Below are positions 33,306-41,506 of a DNA stretch of 45,643 nucleotides, piece after piece. This stretch comes from an uncultured Clostridia bacterium. Lineage in GTDB: Bacteria > Bacillota > Clostridia > Christensenellales > Borkfalkiaceae. The translations under genes and the position numbers were made by a program. The stretch lies in assembly GCA_947587085.1 (NCBI GenBank), contig CANPXX010000006.1, forward strand, positions 1 through 45,643. The letters are read 5' to 3'. Position 1 is the stretch's first letter. Each line of letters opens with the position of its first letter. Under the pieces are notes generated by a model. It had not been told where the DNA came from, made no database searches, and saw nothing but the letters and a program-made list of their open reading frames with translations.

Positions 33306-33340
33306 TTTCCCGTGCTCCTTTTTTGGATAATTTCTCTTAT

Positions 33341-33365
33341 TATGTCATGCATAGTACTTCGCAAA
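33341..33365. repeat. Dispersed motif copy (d)
   Basis: TATGTCATGCATAGTACTTCGCAAA. Confidence 0.75.
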
Positions 33366-33371
33366 ATGCGA

Positions 33372-34013
33372 TTATAGCCATCCCATTGCCCAAGTGTATC
33401 GCCGAAGCGCCCTTCTTCGCGCCATATAGTCGGGCAAGATATGCTCCACATCGCGCCAGAATGCGGCGCTGTGATCGAAATGTTTTGAATGGCAAAGCTC
33501 ATGGACGGCGAGATATTTTGCGAGAGATTCGGGCAAAAACGCACTGCGGAAGGTGAACGACAGGTTTCCCTTCGCGCTATACGAGCCCCATCTCCCCCGC
33601 GCACTGCCGACGCGAATAGAGGAATACCTGAACCCGTACTGCTGCGCGAGCGCCGCAACAAGACGGGTCATGCGCTCCCGCGTGAGCTTTTTCAGAAGCG
33701 AGATGAGCGCTTCCCGCCTCCCCTCGGCGGGAAGGAGGAGGCTGTCATCGGAGAGCGACGCCGTCCGCGCCGCTTGGATCGTCCTCTCCCGCCCGAGCAC
33801 TTCAATCCGTTCGCCGTCGGCAAAGGCGGGTTCGGGCGTCCGTTCCGCGAGCTTCCTCTCCGCCCACTGCCGATGCTGTTCGGCGAACCGCTCGATCTCG
33901 CAAAGAGGCAGACGGAGCGGGGCGTACACGACTACCCCCTCGCTCCCCACGCGCATGGAGAGCGTCTTGCGGCGGCTTCGGACGAGCGTATAAAATTCGC
34001 CTTGCTTCGACAT
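33372..34013 (-). CDS. YgjP/SprT-like metallopeptidase (M48-type)
   Basis: RGRWGSYSAKGNLSFTFR...VHELCHSKHFDHSAAFW (HExxH-like HELCH). Confidence 0.9.
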   Translation of the reverse strand: MSKQGEFYTLVRSRRKTLSMRVGSEGVVVYAPLRLPLCEIERFAEQHRQWAERKLAERTPEPAFADGERIEVLGRERTIQAARTASLSDDSLLLPAEGRREALISLLKKLTRERMTRLVAALAQQYGFRYSSIRVGSARGRWGSYSAKGNLSFTFRSAFLPESLAKYLAVHELCHSKHFDHSAAFWRDVEHILPDYMARRRALRRYTWAMGWL

Positions 34014-34086
34014 ACCCGAATTGTACCATATTCGGCGCGATATTTCAAGAAGTTCGGCGGCAAAAATGCGTTCCCGCCGCAATTTC

Positions 34087-34115
34087 TTGACTCTCCGCCC
34101 GTTTCCATATATAAT
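34087..34115 (+). promoter_or_regulatory. aroA promoter (TTGACT-N17-TATAAT), start codon 8 nt after the -10
   Basis: TTGACT 34087-34092, TATAAT 34110-34115, ATG 34123. Confidence 0.8.
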
Positions 34116-34122
34116 ATGGGGC

Positions 34123-35391
34123 ATGGAAGAATATCGCATCCGACGCTTCGTTGCGCCTTGCGAGCCCATCGTTTTGGATGTGCCCGCCTCCAAGAGTATT
34201 CTCAACCGTGCACTTCTCCTTGCCGCGCTCTCGCGGGGGGACGTCCTCCTTCGGGCGGGAACGTACGGGCAGGACACGCGCGACCTCCTCCGCTGTCTCG
34301 GCGCGCTCGGCGTGCGCATCGACGCGCACCCGCAGGGATTTACCGTGCACGGGACGGGCGGCTTCCCCCTCCGCCGCGCCTCGCTCGACGTGGGGAGCGC
34401 GGGCACCGCAGCACGCTTTCTGACGGCGGCGCTCGCCGTCTGCGGCGGCGATTACGAGCTCACCGCCTCGGAACAGATGAAAAGGCGCCCCATGCAATTG
34501 ACGGAGGCGCTCGAACGGGCGGGCGTCCGCTTCGAATACCGCGGCGAGCGGGGGCATTTCCCCTTTGCGATTCATTCTGACGGTCTCTCGTCGCAGACCA
34601 TCCGCATCGACACTTCCACCAGCACCCAATATGCGAGCGGACTGCTCCTCGCGGCGATCGCGGGAAAGGCGCCGCTCACCGTGGAGCTCACGGGTCCGCG
34701 CACGCAGGGAAGTTACATCGGCATTACGCTCGACCTTCTGCGCGCCTTCGGCGCACGGGTGGAACAGCGGGGGACCGCCGTCACCGTCTTTCCCGCGGAG
34801 CATGCCCCGCACGCATTTTCCGTGGAGCCCGACCTCTCGGGCGCCTGCTATTTCTATGCGCTCTCCCTCCTCGCGAATGCGAAGATCTGCGTTCGCGGCA
34901 CGCGGCTGTCCACCTCGCAGGGAGACGTCGCCTTCCTCCGCCTTCTGGAACGGGCGGGCGTGCGGCTGACCGAGACGGAGGACGGCATCCTCGCCGACGG
35001 CAGCGGCGTGCGCTCCTATGACGGCTTCGAAACGGATGTGCGCGATTTCTCCGATCAGGCGCTCACCCTCGCCGCCCTCGCCCCCTTCGCCGCTTCGCCG
35101 AGCGTCCTTTACGGCGTCTCCCATATCCGCGCGCAGGAATGCGACCGCGTGGAGGCGATCGTCTCCAATCTCGCCCGTCTCGGCGTCCCCGCCTGTGCGG
35201 GCGAGGACGAGATCCGCATTTCTCCCGCCCCCATTCGGCAGGCGAGGATCCAAACCTTCCACGATCACCGCGTCGCCATGGCGTTCTCTCTCGTGGGAGC
35301 AAAGACGGGGCTCGTCTCGATCGACGACCCCGACTGCACCGCAAAGACGTTCGAAGGATATTTTTCTCTCCTCGACCGAATCACCCGCTGA
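34123..35391 (+). CDS. aroA: 3-phosphoshikimate 1-carboxyvinyltransferase (EPSP synthase)
   Basis: DVPASKSILNRALLLAALS, DVGSAGTAARFLTA, TFHDHRVAMAFSLVG. Confidence 0.96.
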   Translation: MEEYRIRRFVAPCEPIVLDVPASKSILNRALLLAALSRGDVLLRAGTYGQDTRDLLRCLGALGVRIDAHPQGFTVHGTGGFPLRRASLDVGSAGTAARFLTAALAVCGGDYELTASEQMKRRPMQLTEALERAGVRFEYRGERGHFPFAIHSDGLSSQTIRIDTSTSTQYASGLLLAAIAGKAPLTVELTGPRTQGSYIGITLDLLRAFGARVEQRGTAVTVFPAEHAPHAFSVEPDLSGACYFYALSLLANAKICVRGTRLSTSQGDVAFLRLLERAGVRLTETEDGILADGSGVRSYDGFETDVRDFSDQALTLAALAPFAASPSVLYGVSHIRAQECDRVEAIVSNLARLGVPACAGEDEIRISPAPIRQARIQTFHDHRVAMAFSLVGAKTGLVSIDDPDCTAKTFEGYFSLLDRITR

Positions 35392-35402
35392 CAAACCCCG
35401 CC

Positions 35403-37727
35403 TCAATCCGCATAGATCTTGATGAAGTCGCACACCGCGGCGCTCGCGCGCCCCTCCGCGCCTTGGAAGCGGATGCGGAGGACGGTCTTCTCCCCGTCCG
35501 CGACCGTTTTCTTCCGCGCGCATTCCGCCGCAACTTCGGCGGGAATCGCGATCTCCCGCGTGTACTTCTCCTCGCCCATCGTATAGAGGAGGCGCTCCTC
35601 GAAGATCGTGCGTCCCCCTGCGGTGATGCGGAGCCATTTTCCGTTATCCTTCCGCCGAAGGGTGATAGAGAGCGTGTTCCTCTTCGCGGGGTCGATGGCG
35701 AGATCGTACCCGAAATATCCGCGCGGCGCGGCGTATCGGTACGTTCCCTCGGAGGTCACGCCGTGCGAGCGCTCCTCCTCGAGGGCATGCAGTTCGTCCG
35801 TCTCATATTGCCCATAACCCGGCTGGACGACGTCGAGGGGCTCCCGCGCCGCCTCCTCCGTCCGCTTCACGCGCACGCCGTTCTCCCATACATACTCCGA
35901 GAAGCGCAGATAGACGGCATACCGTTCGCGGTAGCGCTTGTAATGCAAACCGAACGTCAGCGGGCGGTCGGCGCCGCGCAGGTGAAAAAGCTCCCCCTCG
36001 CGGACGAGATAGGCGGACGGGTTCGCCAGCACATCCTCCACGTCGTCGAAATAGACGCGTTCGGAGCCTTTTTTTTGTTTGGGGATGGTCACGATGACCC
36101 CCGTCTCCCCCTCCCGCATATCCTCGTTGCCGAAGTCGGCGGAAAGCACGGCGCCGCCGTATCGGAAGGCGAACACGTCGGACGCGTCGGGCAGTCCCGC
36201 GAGCGTGACCGTCACGGGGAGACGGAGCGAGAGTTCGCAATCGCCCTCCACGCGGACGCGCAAAAATTTACCTTCGAGCCGCCCGCACGGCTCGTTGTTT
36301 CGCAAGAGCTCGGGCGCGCCCGCGCACCAATCGGGCACGCGGAGCAGGGCGTCGAAGGGCGCCCGCACGCCGCGGAACGCGATGCCGACGACATCGCAGA
36401 GGGGCAGATCGCAACGGATCTCCGCCTCCGCGAACGCCGTATGCGCGCGGCAGGCAAGATAGCGCGCCACGACGAGCTCCTCCCCTTGATAGAATACGGC
36501 GTCGCCGAGCTTGGTGAAGTTCTCCATCCCGCTCCCCGTACAGCACCAAAAGCGGTCGTACGGGCGGGAAAACACCTTGAAGAAGCCGCTCGCCATGGGC
36601 TGGAAATAGGTCGTCATGCCCGTTTCGGGATTTTGGGAGGCGAGAATGGCGTTCACGAACGCGTTGTCGTAATAGTCGAGGTAGCGCGCGTCGCCCGTCA
36701 CCGAGAACAGCCCGCGCGCAAGTTTGAGCATATTATAGACGTTGCACGTCTCGCAATTGCAGTTGGTGCGCTCGCCGTCGAGCACGTCGTCCGCACCGAA
36801 GTGTTCCCATTCGGAATTGCCGCCCGTCACATAGGTATGGTGCTCCGTGACGGTGCGGAAAAAGGTCTCGGCGACCCGAAGATACCGCGTTTCGTCATGC
36901 TCCCCGCCATGCAGATACAGATAGCGGCGCAATGCGCCCAAGATCTTGGGGATGGTCATGTTGGCATGCAGATCTTTCAAGCCGTCCTTCCGTTCGGAGA
37001 GGATGACGTCGAACAGCTTCTCCTCGTCGAAGCGGTGCGCCGCCTCCGCGAACACGGACTCCCCCGTGCGCGCGTACAGTTCATAGAGGCATTCGTTCAT
37101 GCCGCCGTACTCGACGGAGAGCACCCGTTTCGCCGTCCGCCCGTCCCAGCCGAGCGCACGGCGGGCGCACCACTGCCCCAGCCCGCGCGCGACCGCGAGC
37201 GCGGGCGCATAGCCCGTATAGCGGTGTGCGTCGAGAAGCCCCGCGAGCAATTTGTGCATGGTGTACCACGGCACCCACGCCTCCCGCTTGATGTTGGTCT
37301 TTCCACGTTCGACGTTCGAAAACTGCGCCTCCGCGCCGCCCGAAGCCGCGGGGACCGCTCCCCACAGGAAGCCCTCTCCCCCCTTCGAATGGCGCTGGCA
37401 TTCCGAAAGCCCGTCCACCACGGCGCGGACGCGCGAGAGGAAGCTGTCCCGTTCGGCGCCCTCCGTCTCCGCACACGCTTGCGAAATGGCGGAGAGATAG
37501 TGCCCGAGCGTATGCCCACCGATCATCATGCTCTCCCAGCCGCCGTAGCGGACGTACGGCGTGGGAAGCCCCGCGTTCTCATAGAAGCCCGCGAGGAGCC
37601 GCCCCGTCTCCAACGAGAGCAGATATTCCCTCTCCCTCGCCTGAGCGTTTTTGCAATAGCCGTCCTCGACGCGGACGTCTGAAAGCGGCAATGGAATATA
37701 TTTCATGGTATTAAAGTCGATGCCCAT
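35403..37727 (-). CDS. Glycoside hydrolase family 127 (beta-L-arabinofuranosidase type)
   Basis: GGWESMMIGGHTLGHYLSA, VEYGGMNECLYELY, NCNCETCNVYNMLKLARGLF, RFWCCTGSGMENFTKLGD; Cys/Glu zinc motif. Confidence 0.92.
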   Translation of the reverse strand: MGIDFNTMKYIPLPLSDVRVEDGYCKNAQAREREYLLSLETGRLLAGFYENAGLPTPYVRYGGWESMMIGGHTLGHYLSAISQACAETEGAERDSFLSRVRAVVDGLSECQRHSKGGEGFLWGAVPAASGGAEAQFSNVERGKTNIKREAWVPWYTMHKLLAGLLDAHRYTGYAPALAVARGLGQWCARRALGWDGRTAKRVLSVEYGGMNECLYELYARTGESVFAEAAHRFDEEKLFDVILSERKDGLKDLHANMTIPKILGALRRYLYLHGGEHDETRYLRVAETFFRTVTEHHTYVTGGNSEWEHFGADDVLDGERTNCNCETCNVYNMLKLARGLFSVTGDARYLDYYDNAFVNAILASQNPETGMTTYFQPMASGFFKVFSRPYDRFWCCTGSGMENFTKLGDAVFYQGEELVVARYLACRAHTAFAEAEIRCDLPLCDVVGIAFRGVRAPFDALLRVPDWCAGAPELLRNNEPCGRLEGKFLRVRVEGDCELSLRLPVTVTLAGLPDASDVFAFRYGGAVLSADFGNEDMREGETGVIVTIPKQKKGSERVYFDDVEDVLANPSAYLVREGELFHLRGADRPLTFGLHYKRYRERYAVYLRFSEYVWENGVRVKRTEEAAREPLDVVQPGYGQYETDELHALEEERSHGVTSEGTYRYAAPRGYFGYDLAIDPAKRNTLSITLRRKDNGKWLRITAGGRTIFEERLLYTMGEEKYTREIAIPAEVAAECARKKTVADGEKTVLRIRFQGAEGRASAAVCDFIKIYAD

Positions 37728-37769
37728 ACCTTCCTCCCTCGGCTCCCGCCGCGCGGGCGGGACGCTCTT

Positions 37770-38237
37770 TCAAGTTTCGAGGATGCCCTCGCGGACGAGA
37801 TAGTCCAAGAAGTATTCTATCCCCTCGGCAAGATCGCGATAGGTCGCGTCGAAATCCCCCGTGTACCACGGGTCCGCGATCGCGCGCGGATGCGGACTAT
37901 AATCGAAGAGCAGGGAGACCTTCCCCGCATACTCGCCGAGGATGGCGCGCGCACGGGCGCGGTTCTCCTCGTCCATCCCGATGATATAGTCGAAGCGCGC
38001 TCCGTCGCCGCGCGTGAGGATGCGCGCGCGGTGCGGCACGAGCGGCACGCCGACCTCCGCAAGTTTTTTGACGGTGCCGCGATGCGGCGGGTTCCCGATC
38101 TCGTCGAAATGCGTCGCCGCCGAGGCGACGCTCATTTTCTCCTGCCAACCCCGCCGAACGATCTCATGCGCGAGCATGCTTTCCGCCATCGGCGAACGGC
38201 AGATATTGCCGTGGCATATAAATAAAACTTTCAACAT
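37770..38237 (-). CDS. Low-molecular-weight protein-tyrosine phosphatase
   Basis: MLKVLFICHGNICRSPMAESML (CxxxxCRS-type P-loop); DPWYTGDF. Confidence 0.94.
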   Translation of the reverse strand: MLKVLFICHGNICRSPMAESMLAHEIVRRGWQEKMSVASAATHFDEIGNPPHRGTVKKLAEVGVPLVPHRARILTRGDGARFDYIIGMDEENRARARAILGEYAGKVSLLFDYSPHPRAIADPWYTGDFDATYRDLAEGIEYFLDYLVREGILET

Positions 38238-38295
38238 GTTACGGTTTTTCATCCATTTTGCCCCAATGATCGAGGACTGGTCATGACTTTTCAAT

Positions 38296-38324
38296 ATATT
38301 TTATGAAAAATTTCCATGAAATAT
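38296..38324. promoter_or_regulatory. Imperfect inverted repeat between divergent LMW-PTP and XRE genes
   Basis: ATATTTTATG-N9-CATGAAATAT, 9/10 arm match. Confidence 0.5.
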
Positions 38325-38345
38325 AAAAAATCGTGCCGAAAACAA

Positions 38346-38374
38346 TTGCATTCGCAGACGGAATTTAGTATAAT
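38346..38374 (+). promoter_or_regulatory. Promoter of XRE gene (TTGCAT-N17-TATAAT), start codon 7 nt after the -10
   Basis: TTGCAT 38346-38351, TATAAT 38369-38374, ATG 38381. Confidence 0.75.
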
Positions 38375-38380
38375 AGCCTC

Positions 38381-38584
38381 ATGAAAGTTTTTGCAGAACG
38401 GCTCATGGAACTTAGGAAAGAAAGAGGCTTATCACAGGCGACGGTTGCGAGGGATCTGAGCGTCAGTTTGGGTATCGTATGCTATTGGGAAACCAATAAA
38501 AGTGACCCGACCGCATCGAACATTGCAAAGATTGCGCGTTACTTCAACGTCTCTGCCGATTATTTGCTTGGTCTTTCCGAGTGA
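38381..38584 (+). CDS. XRE-family helix-turn-helix regulator (67 aa)
   Basis: MKVFAERLMELRKERGLSQATVARDLSVSLGIVCYWETNKSDPTASNIAKIARYFNVSADYLLGLSE. Confidence 0.95.
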   Translation: MKVFAERLMELRKERGLSQATVARDLSVSLGIVCYWETNKSDPTASNIAKIARYFNVSADYLLGLSE

Positions 38585-38677
38585 GCGAAGTTACAACTTC
38601 ATATTTTATCGGCATACCGACCGATCTTTTACGTATCACCGCAACCGCGGAGATTTTTTGAGATTCAAATTTGCCTT

Positions 38678-39691
38678 TCAATTCTGTTCCGAATCGGGAC
38701 AGAATATATTTTTTCCTTCGGCATCCGCGGGCGGCTCCGTGCCTTCGTGCGCCTCCGCCGCGCCGTCCCCCTCTTCCCCTTCGGACCGTTCGGGAGCGGC
38801 GGCTTCCAGCCGTTCCTCCAATTCCCGCACCCCGCGGAGAGGAACTGTCTCCGCGCGGAACTCCCCCGAAAACCAGCCGAGGTAGCGCTTCGCCTCCGCC
38901 TGTGCCTCCCCGCCCGATTCTTCGGAGAGGACGAGGAGCCGTTCGAGCACCCGCTTCGCCTCCTCTTCCCTTCCCGCGTCGAGATGCGCTTGCGCCTCCA
39001 ACAAAAGGAGCGCCCCATAGGCGGGCAAGTCCCCGCGCACGACGGGCGCTTGGAAGAGCACCTCCTGCGGAATCTCCCCGAAGGACCCGCGATAGAGATG
39101 CCCCTGCGCCTCCCACACATGCAACAAGACCTCCTCTTCGGGGTCTTTTTTGATGAGTCCCAAAAGCACCCTTCCGTCCGTTTTGCCCGCGGCGGTCTCC
39201 GCGGGGAAGAGCGCGATGAGCCCCTCGGCGAGGGAGAAGGCGCCGATCATGCCGAAGCAGATCATGACGACATGGCGCACGGTAAAGGCGACGGCGACGA
39301 GCACCGTCCCCACGATGAGATCGAGGAGGGCGCCGCCCAAGGTGTAGACGACGGCGCGGGTGCGCATGCGCCCTGCGCGCACGGGGTACATCTGCGTCTC
39401 CCCCGCCACGTTGGAGGGGCGAAAGGAGATCTTCCCCGCCGCGATCCGAAGCATCCCCACCGAAAAACTATGCGGGCGCATGCCGACGAGCAAGCCCGCG
39501 CACAGGTGCCCCGTTTCATGGAAGAGGACGGGCAACCCGATCACCACGGCGACCATGCCGAGAAAGTACATGAGAATCTGCATCGACGTGTCGCTCCCGA
39601 GGAAATACAGTGCGACGCAACAGCCGACCGCCCCCAGATACACGACCGAAACATAGAGAATGTAGAGGATCCTTTTCGTTCTACCGCTCAT
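38678..39691 (-). CDS. M50-like membrane metallopeptidase with long charged C-terminal region
   Basis: HETGH motif after a TM helix (VLFHETGHLCAGLLVGMRP); hydrophobic N-terminus; acidic/repeat-like C-terminus. Confidence 0.75.
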   Translation of the reverse strand: MSGRTKRILYILYVSVVYLGAVGCCVALYFLGSDTSMQILMYFLGMVAVVIGLPVLFHETGHLCAGLLVGMRPHSFSVGMLRIAAGKISFRPSNVAGETQMYPVRAGRMRTRAVVYTLGGALLDLIVGTVLVAVAFTVRHVVMICFGMIGAFSLAEGLIALFPAETAAGKTDGRVLLGLIKKDPEEEVLLHVWEAQGHLYRGSFGEIPQEVLFQAPVVRGDLPAYGALLLLEAQAHLDAGREEEAKRVLERLLVLSEESGGEAQAEAKRYLGWFSGEFRAETVPLRGVRELEERLEAAAPERSEGEEGDGAAEAHEGTEPPADAEGKNIFCPDSEQN

Positions 39692-40545
39692 AAAAGCCCC
39701 CTCGCATAGAGATATCCTTCAAGGTTGTCCGAATCCGAAAACAGCACCTCGGGAAGCCCGAGCTCTTCCGCGAGCATGGAAAGAAGCAACGCCCCGCCCG
39801 CGATGATGTCGGCACGGCGGGCGTCCATCCCCGCCACCCCCTTTCTCTCCTCCGCGGAGAGAGAAAGAAGACGCTCCGCCTCTTCCCGAAGCCACGGCGC
39901 GGAGAGAACAAGACCATTCAGCGCCGCGCCGTCGTAGGCGCGAAGCCCGAGCTTGACCGAGGCGAGCGTGGAAGCCGTGCCGCCGATGGCATACACGGGC
40001 GGAACGATTCCGCTCCCCGCGACAGGTGCGATGGCACGCCCGATCTCCTCGCGGAGGCGGTCGGGATCGTCCGCACAGCGGTCGTAGAGGCGGACCGCGC
40101 CGACGGGGAGGCTGAGCGAAAGGGCGATCGTGCCGCCACGCCTGCACGCAAGTTCGGTGCTGGCGCCGCCGATATCTATGATACAGCCGTCGCCGTGCCC
40201 GAGCGCGCCGCAGAGCCCGAGCGCCGCCTCCTCCTCGCCCGAGACCACATCCACTTCCAAGCCGCACCTTGCGCGCACGAGCGCGAGAAAGGCTTCCCTG
40301 TTCTCCGCCGCGCGGACAGCCGCCGTCGCGAAGGCAAAGACGGAGGCGCCCTGCGCGCGTCCCTCCTCCGCAAATTCTTCCACCGCCCGAGCGGTCCGCT
40401 CCATCGCGCTCCCGTTGAGAAAGGGAGCGCGCGCGATTCCCTCGCCGAGCCGCGTGGTGCAAACCTTCTTATATAAAGTTTTTCCGTCCGCCCGAAGCAT
40501 GAGGCGAACGGAATTGGAACCGATATCGATGACTGCCTGTTTCAT
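39688..40545 (-). CDS. Ppx/GppA-family exopolyphosphatase
   Basis: MKQAVIDIGSNSVRLMLRADGKT; SGEEEAALGL; IIDIGGASTEL. Confidence 0.93.
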   Translation of the reverse strand: MKQAVIDIGSNSVRLMLRADGKTLYKKVCTTRLGEGIARAPFLNGSAMERTARAVEEFAEEGRAQGASVFAFATAAVRAAENREAFLALVRARCGLEVDVVSGEEEAALGLCGALGHGDGCIIDIGGASTELACRRGGTIALSLSLPVGAVRLYDRCADDPDRLREEIGRAIAPVAGSGIVPPVYAIGGTASTLASVKLGLRAYDGAALNGLVLSAPWLREEAERLLSLSAEERKGVAGMDARRADIIAGGALLLSMLAEELGLPEVLFSDSDNLEGYLYARGLL

Positions 40546-40549
40546 GGAC

Positions 40550-40822
40550 TTAGGGGGTATGATAGCCCTGCTCGAGGGCGAGATGGTACCGCCCCAGCTC
40601 GGATTCGTAAAAATCCAGATCGCGTTCGCCCTGCTCGACGAGCTGTTCGTACTCTTGGATCGAGCGGTCGAGATCGCGCGAGCGCCTGTTCTTCACGCCG
40701 ATCTGCACAAACTGTACGATAAGCACAATGACGAGAAAGAGAATCAAGAGCACGCCGCCTACGGTTGCGCCGACGGCAATTCTCCTTGCTTTTTCTTCCG
40801 AAAGCGTCCACTTCTTTTCCAT
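40550..40822 (-). CDS. DivIC/FtsB-like septum formation initiator
   Basis: One TM followed by short coiled coil (QIGVKNRRSRDLDRSIQEYEQLVEQGERDLDFYESELGRYHL); next to yabQ/yabP. Confidence 0.7.
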   Translation of the reverse strand: MEKKWTLSEEKARRIAVGATVGGVLLILFLVIVLIVQFVQIGVKNRRSRDLDRSIQEYEQLVEQGERDLDFYESELGRYHLALEQGYHTP

Positions 40823-41145
40823 GACGTTTTTCCTTTTCGTATGCTTGCGATTCCATTATATATCATTCCCGCAAAAAAAGCAACGATTTTATGAAAACTT
40901 TTCAAATAGAGAAAAAGTCCCGCGGCGCACCCGAGACAGTGATAGACGCGGAGGTCGCCGAGTTCGAACAGGACCGCGAAAAAGAGATAGAGCGCGGTAA
41001 AGAGCATGCAAAAGACCGCGTCGGCGACCCAGCGCACCCACCCCGCGCGGAAGGGATAGCGGATGCAATAGACGATATCGTAGAGCACCCCGCCGACGAC
41101 GCCGCAGATGAGGCACAGGAAAAAGGAGAAGATGGTCTCGCCCAC
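40759..41145 (-). CDS. yabQ: Spore cortex biosynthesis protein YabQ
   Basis: GTG start; ICGVVGGVLYDIVYCIRYPFRAG...VFCMLFTALYLFFAV; immediately after yabP. Confidence 0.82.
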   Translation of the reverse strand: MGETIFSFFLCLICGVVGGVLYDIVYCIRYPFRAGWVRWVADAVFCMLFTALYLFFAVLFELGDLRVYHCLGCAAGLFLYLKSFHKIVAFFAGMIYNGIASIRKGKTSWKRSGRFRKKKQGELPSAQP

Positions 41146-41402
41146 TATTTGAGTATGCGGCGCAGACCGCCCCCCTTTGCTCCCCCGAACTTCACCGAGG
41201 CGATCTCCCCGCTCGCCGCGAAGTTCCCGCTCCCCTCGGAGAAGGAGAGAACTTTGAGCCGCGCGCCTTCGATGCGGACGCGCTTGCCGTTCACCGTAAG
41301 AAGGATGGCGCTCTCCGAAAAGCCGTCTACCGAGGAAACGCCCGTGAAGGTGAGCTTGGCTTGTTGTTCGATGGTGAGTACGCTCGGCTTGATCTCCTGC
41401 AT
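41145..41402 (-). CDS. yabP: Sporulation protein YabP
   Basis: LTIEQQAKLTFTGVSSVDGFSESAILLTVNGKRVRIEGARLKV. Confidence 0.87.
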   Translation of the reverse strand: MQEIKPSVLTIEQQAKLTFTGVSSVDGFSESAILLTVNGKRVRIEGARLKVLSFSEGSGNFAASGEIASVKFGGAKGGGLRRILK

Positions 41403-41446
41403 GGCACTATTGTATGAGGCGCGAAGCGGAATCTTTCCAAAACAAG

Positions 41447-41474
41447 AAAAAACCCAAACAATTTTGGGTTTTTT
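41447..41474 (-). terminator. Terminator after typA
   Basis: AAAAAACCCAAA-CAAT-TTTGGGTTTTTT. Confidence 0.85.
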
Positions 41475-41481
41475 GTCATAT

Positions 41482-41506
41482 TATGCGTGACATAGTACTT
41501 TGCAAA
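41482..41506. repeat. Dispersed motif copy (e), centre inverted
   Basis: TATGCGTGACATAGTACTTTGCAAA; the TATG-TCACG-CATA core is present as its reverse complement, while the AGTACTT flank keeps its orientation. Confidence 0.75.
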
